Shown in pieces: positions 1-5,126 of a stretch of DNA of 5,126 nucleotides. The stretch lies in NCBI GenBank assembly GCA_937967425.1, contig CALBST010000267.1, positions 1 through 5,126 on the forward strand. Direction: 5' to 3'. Position numbers and translations under genes: made by a program. This stretch comes from an uncultured Caulobacteraceae bacterium. GTDB lineage: Bacteria; Pseudomonadota; Alphaproteobacteria; Caulobacterales; TH1-2. Below the pieces are notes generated by a model that saw only the letters and a list, made by a program, of their open reading frames with translations, did not search any database and was not told where the DNA came from. How positions within the stretch are numbered: position 1 is the first letter of the stretch; each line of letters opens with the position of its first letter.

Positions 1-2709
<2,709 letters not shown>

Positions 2710-2714
2710 TCTGC

Positions 2715-2753
2715 CGGGCCTCTTATTGCTTCCCCCGCCCGCGCGAAGCGGGC
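2715..2753 (-). other. Alternative hairpins in the bamD leader
   Basis: Reading the minus strand, GCCCGC (2753-2748) can pair with GCGGGC (2742-2737) around a 5-base loop. Alternatively CGGGC (2741-2737) can pair with GCCCG (2719-2715), enclosing the bamD ribosome site. The two folds share one arm, so they exclude each other. No T-run follows the first hairpin, so it is not a classical terminator. In GC-rich DNA such pairings arise by chance, so a regulatory role is speculative. Confidence 0.3.
2719..2724 (-). promoter_or_regulatory. Ribosome binding site of bamD
   Basis: AAGAGG on the minus strand lies 9 bases before ATG 2709. It favours this start over the in-frame TTG at 2790, and it lets the lipoprotein signal begin at residue 1. 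Confidence 0.65.
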
Positions 2754-2775
2754 AGCCGTCTGCTGATACAGGAAC

Positions 2776-2795
2776 CAAAGCGCAAGGCAAAGCGC
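2776..2795. repeat. Short 8-bp tandem direct repeat between lpxC and bamD
   Basis: CAAAGCGC occurs at 2776-2783 and again at 2788-2795 on the plus strand, a period of 12 bases. It lies in the untranslated gap, 29 bases past the lpxC stop codon. No function is known; it may be a chance duplication. Confidence 0.5.
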
Positions 2796-2823
2796 CTGCG
2801 GCTGTAGCGTGTGAGCAGCGGAA

Positions 2824-3750
2824 TTAGCGGGCCGCGGCGGCCAGGGCGGGCTGGGTTTCGCGCGTGATTTCCGGCGCATCGCCGTTCTCCCAGCACCACG
2901 CTTCCGGGGTGTCCAGAAGCGCGCGCACGAGGCGGGCGTTGAGGGCGTGACCAGGCTGATCCGCCACAAAGCGGCCACAAATCGGCGCGCCCGCGAGCGA
3001 GAGATCACCCACCGCGTCGAGCATTTTGTGGCGCACAAATTCGTCGTCGAAGCGAAGTCCTTCCGGGTTCACAACGCGGCCGGAGTCGACAACGACGGCA
3101 TTGGCCATCGAGGCGCCGAGGCCAAGGCCGGCGGCGCGCATGGTTTCTACGTCAGCGAGGAAGCCAAAGGTGCGCGCGTCAGCGATCTCGCTCAGGAACG
3201 TTTCCGGCGAGAGATGAACGCGGCGGCGTTGCGTGCCGATTGCAGGGTCGGCGAAACGGATCGTCACATCGATGTCGAGGCCGTCATAGCCTTCTGACGG
3301 CAGCAGGGCAGCGCTTTTCGCGCCCATGCGCACTTCGATCGGCTCCAGAATTTTGATCACGCGGCGCGCGACCGGCTGTTCCTTCACACCGGCGTTCAGC
3401 AGCACCTGGACAAATTGCGCGGAGGACCCGTCGAGGATCGGCACTTCCGGGCCGTCCACTTCGACGATGAGGTTATCGATGCCGAGCCCAGCGCAGGCCG
3501 ACATCAGGTGTTCGATGGTTGCGAGTTCCACACCGCAGTCGTTGCGAATGGTGGTGCAGTTGCGCGTCTCGGAAACGCTGTCAGCATGGGCGGCGATGGA
3601 ATTCGACGAGACGCCGCGCACGTCCGAACGGACAAACACGATGCCGGTATCCACTAGCGCCGGACTAAGCACCATGCGCACATGAGCGCCGGAATGAACG
3701 CCGACGCCCGCGCACATGGCCGGACCTGCAATGGTCTGTTGACGACGCAC
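2824..3750 (-). CDS. lpxC: UDP-3-O-acyl-N-acetylglucosamine deacetylase LpxC
   Basis: LpxC is the zinc enzyme for the committed step of lipid A synthesis: it removes acetate from UDP-3-O-acyl-GlcNAc in the cytoplasm. The 308-residue product matches the family length (E. coli 305). Visible signature residues are the general base E80 with zinc ligand H81 (IEHLMSACAGLGIDN), the ART-F block with T194 and F195, the HKxxD motif with zinc ligands H241 and D245 (HKMLDAVGDL), and catalytic H268 in GHALNARLVRALL. The N-terminal RQQTIAGPAMCAGVGVHSG is the usual family opening. The start is GTG 3750: AGAGG lies 9 bases upstream and a stop codon lies three codons further up in frame. It is the first minus-strand gene after a divergent promoter region, with bamD downstream. 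In many Alphaproteobacteria ftsZ precedes lpxC; here it does not. In enterobacteria LpxC amount is set by proteolysis; whether that holds here cannot be read from the sequence. Confidence 0.98.
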   Translation of the reverse strand: MRRQQTIAGPAMCAGVGVHSGAHVRMVLSPALVDTGIVFVRSDVRGVSSNSIAAHADSVSETRNCTTIRNDCGVELATIEHLMSACAGLGIDNLIVEVDGPEVPILDGSSAQFVQVLLNAGVKEQPVARRVIKILEPIEVRMGAKSAALLPSEGYDGLDIDVTIRFADPAIGTQRRRVHLSPETFLSEIADARTFGFLADVETMRAAGLGLGASMANAVVVDSGRVVNPEGLRFDDEFVRHKMLDAVGDLSLAGAPICGRFVADQPGHALNARLVRALLDTPEAWCWENGDAPEITRETQPALAAAAR

Positions 3751-3759
3751 CAGATGCTA

Positions 3760-3764
3760 CCTCT
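3760..3764 (-). promoter_or_regulatory. Ribosome binding site of lpxC
   Basis: AGAGG on the minus strand lies 9 bases before GTG 3750. It supports this GTG as the start; an in-frame TAG lies just upstream, so the protein cannot begin much earlier. Confidence 0.7.
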
Positions 3765-3806
3765 CGTCCCCCAGCAGGACTTTGGGCCCCCCGACCCGAC
3801 GCTTCG

Positions 3807-3834
3807 TGTATCAAACGAGTTCCCCGCCCGACAA
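3807..3834 (-). promoter_or_regulatory. Weak promoter candidate for the lpxC operon
   Basis: On the minus strand TTGTCG (3834-3829) is followed after 16 bases by GATACA (3812-3807). The first matches TTGACA at 4 of 6 positions and the second matches TATAAT at only 3 of 6. Transcription from here would leave a leader of about 50 bases before GTG 3750. A promoter must exist in or upstream of this gap because the upstream neighbour is divergent, but this exact placement is a guess. Confidence 0.25.
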
Positions 3835-3837
3835 AAC

Positions 3838-3867
3838 ACGTTGGGTTACGGTTTGTGACGGTTTACC
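3838..3867. repeat. Three phased 10-bp imperfect repeats in the divergent promoter region
   Basis: Three successive 10-base units start with ACG: ACGTTGGGTT (3838-3847), ACGGTTTGTG (3848-3857) and ACGGTTTACC (3858-3867). The last two share the 7-mer ACGGTTT. The period is one helical turn, so the units face the same side of the DNA, as expected for an operator bound by a multimeric protein. They overlap the likely -35 region of the plus-strand gene and lie upstream of the lpxC promoter candidate. The binding protein is not identifiable from sequence. Confidence 0.45.
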
Positions 3868-3879
3868 AAGCGATATTAA
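3853..3879 (+). promoter_or_regulatory. Promoter candidate for the TPR gene, giving a near-leaderless mRNA
   Basis: TTGTGA (3853-3858) and TATTAA (3874-3879) each match the housekeeping -35 and -10 consensus at 4 of 6 positions, with a 15-base spacer, slightly short. Transcription would begin near 3886, only about six bases before ATG 3892. That agrees with the lack of a convincing ribosome site upstream of this ATG. Confidence 0.35.
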
Positions 3880-3891
3880 GCAACTGAAATA

Positions 3892-5126
3892 ATGTCGAAA
3901 AATGGCAACCAAATAGGGTCCGACGCGGAGGCGCTGTGGGCGGCCGCACAAGCCGGCGGACCGGGCGCGGCGCTGGCGGCGCGCCGGGCCGCGGCGTTGT
4001 GGGAGCAAGCAGCCCCCTCTCGGGCGCGTGAGGCGCTGGCGTTGGCGGTTCAATTGGCGCCGCTGGACCCGGCCCCGCGTTTGGGTTTGGCCCGGCTCTC
4101 AGCGGAAGCCGGCGACCTCGAAGCGGCCAGGACCGAGGCGGCAGCGGTGCTGGCCGGCAGCGCCGGCGCGCCAGCGAAGGCAAGCGCCGCCTTCATGCTC
4201 GGTGAGCTGGCCCGCGCCGATGCCCGCACGGACGAAGCGCGCGATCGCTACACGCAGGCCCTGAAGTTCGCGGACGCCGTCTTCGCAACCGATCGCAGCG
4301 ACCCTCATGCGGCGCGCTGGTACGCGCGAGCGCGCGGCCGCATCGCCGAACTCGACGCCGGGGCCGGCAATTTTGCCCAAGCGAAGACCGGCGCCGAAGG
4401 CGCGCTCGCGATGCTGCACGCTGCGGCGCAGCAGATCGGCGAAACGCCGGAGCTCGCAGCCGATATCGCCGACGCCGAGCTGCGTCTGGGTGCGTTGGAA
4501 CTCGACGCCAATCAGCCCTCTTCAGCGCGGCGTCGCTTTCGCGAAGCGATCGGGCGATACGAGGCGCTCTGCGTCACGGAGAAGGAAGAGCCGCATTGGC
4601 GCGCGGTGTTGTCCGATGCGTGGGCGCTCGCGGCGGAAGCGGACTATGCGCGTGGCGCAGCCGACGCGGCGCGCGATGCGATGGATAAATCGCTGCAAGT
4701 GCGCTTGCGGTTGGCCGCCAACGATCCACGCGAAAGCTGGGCGCTCGCGGGCACATGGCGCGTGCGCGCGGCTTTGCGGGCGGCGCTCGGCGACAACACG
4801 GCCGCAGCGGAATCGATGCAGCAAGCGCGCGCGCTGGCGGAGCAACTCTGCTTGCCGGATCGTCTAGCCGAGCAGCCAGCGCGATTTCTCGTTCACACAC
4901 TCATCGATCAAGCCGATCACGCGCTGCGCGCGGGCGACCTCTCCGTCGCGCGCGAAGCCGCGAACGAGGCGCGCGCCCACGCAGAGCGCTTTGCCGCGCG
5001 AAAGGATGCGAGCGCGGCGTGGCTGGCGGACGCATCCGCCTGCTGGGACCGCATGGGCGAAGTCGCGCGCGCTGGACGCATGCCCGGCGCACAGGATGCA
5101 TTCGCGCGCGCCACTGAAATGCGGCG
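3892..5126 (+). CDS. TPR-repeat protein of unknown function (3' end cut by window edge)
   Basis: I do not recognise a specific family; the visible 411 residues are an alpha-solenoid of degenerate TPR-like repeats. About eight helical pairs can be traced, roughly at residues 61-88, 97-128, 143-175, 192-225, 238-274, 284-319, 331-368 and 376-411. The turn positions (GDL near 74 and 348, GN near 159, GD near 300) recur about every 45-50 residues, longer than the 34 of standard TPRs. The unit containing SLQVRLRLAANDP (267-279) resembles the long TPRs often seen in large bacterial multidomain proteins. It is very rich in Ala, Arg and Glu. There is no signal peptide and no membrane segment, so it is probably cytoplasmic and binds partners. 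ATG 3892 is the first ATG after an in-frame TAA at 3877-3879; no clear Shine-Dalgarno precedes it, and the first codons are AT-rich. No stop occurs before the window edge, so a C-terminal domain could follow. It is divergent from lpxC. The reading frame is well supported; the role is not. Confidence 0.82.
   Translation, partial: MSKNGNQIGSDAEALWAAAQAGGPGAALAARRAAALWEQAAPSRAREALALAVQLAPLDPAPRLGLARLSAEAGDLEAARTEAAAVLAGSAGAPAKASAAFMLGELARADARTDEARDRYTQALKFADAVFATDRSDPHAARWYARARGRIAELDAGAGNFAQAKTGAEGALAMLHAAAQQIGETPELAADIADAELRLGALELDANQPSSARRRFREAIGRYEALCVTEKEEPHWRAVLSDAWALAAEADYARGAADAARDAMDKSLQVRLRLAANDPRESWALAGTWRVRAALRAALGDNTAAAESMQQARALAEQLCLPDRLAEQPARFLVHTLIDQADHALRAGDLSVAREAANEARAHAERFAARKDASAAWLADASACWDRMGEVARAGRMPGAQDAFARATEMR

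Noticed and set aside
2737..2753. Intrinsic terminator between lpxC and bamD
   Set aside because: The 6-bp GC stem is not followed by a T-run in the direction of transcription.
2710..2790. N-terminal extension of BamD from TTG 2790
   Set aside because: It would put 27 non-hydrophobic residues before the lipoprotein signal; ATG 2709 has a ribosome site and a proper signal.
3862..3879. CtrA-type box or CcrM methylation site in the divergent promoter
   Set aside because: TTAC and TTAA half-sites are spaced 9 rather than 7 bases apart with an imperfect left half, and no GANTC occurs in 3751-3891.
3863..4183. Minus-strand frame of 106 codons across the divergent gap and the start of the TPR gene
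   Set aside because: It is Pro/Arg-rich low-complexity translation of the complement of an Ala-rich gene and would cover the promoter region.
4307..4867. Plus-strand frame of 186 codons within the TPR gene
   Set aside because: It is in another frame, Arg/Ser-rich and without TPR pattern; the frame from ATG 3892 keeps a regular helical repeat over its whole length.
3892..5126. The TPR gene as a Bam-complex member or a CHAT/caspase-type effector
   Set aside because: It has no signal peptide or lipobox, so a periplasmic Bam role is not supported, and no catalytic domain is visible in the part present.

Overview
The window is GC-rich, densely coding bacterial DNA that looks like a Gram-negative chromosome, most likely an alphaproteobacterium. 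LpxC (lipid A synthesis) and BamD (outer-membrane protein assembly) imply an outer membrane. The gene order lpxC-bamD-ligA and the style of BamD and LigA fit Alphaproteobacteria, possibly the Caulobacterales/Hyphomonadaceae side; the finer placement is an impression, not a demonstration.

Layout: three genes lie head-to-tail on the minus strand and are read right to left: lpxC (3750-2824), bamD (2709-1858) and ligA (1837 to the left edge, incomplete). The lpxC-bamD gap is 114 bases and the bamD-ligA gap is only 20 bases, so they probably form one transcription unit. Both lpxC and ligA start with GTG. The left edge cuts ligA after 612 codons, inside or just after the helix-hairpin-helix region, so the expected C-terminal BRCT domain is not visible.

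A 141-base AT-richer gap (3751-3891) separates this unit from a divergent plus-strand gene that starts at ATG 3892 and is still open at the right edge (411 codons visible). It encodes a soluble, alanine-rich protein built of about eight degenerate TPR-like helical repeats with a period of about 45-50 residues. Its function is unknown. The gap holds three helically phased 10-bp repeats and weak promoter candidates for both directions.

How the genes relate: LpxC commits UDP-GlcNAc precursors to lipid A, and BamD is an essential lipoprotein of the machine that inserts beta-barrels into the outer membrane, so the first two genes serve envelope biogenesis. LigA seals nicks in replication and repair. 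In many Alphaproteobacteria recN sits between bamD and ligA; here it is absent from that position. I see no RNA genes, insertion sequences, CRISPR arrays or defence genes. Most of the window is ordinary housekeeping; the least explained parts are the TPR gene and the divergent promoter region.
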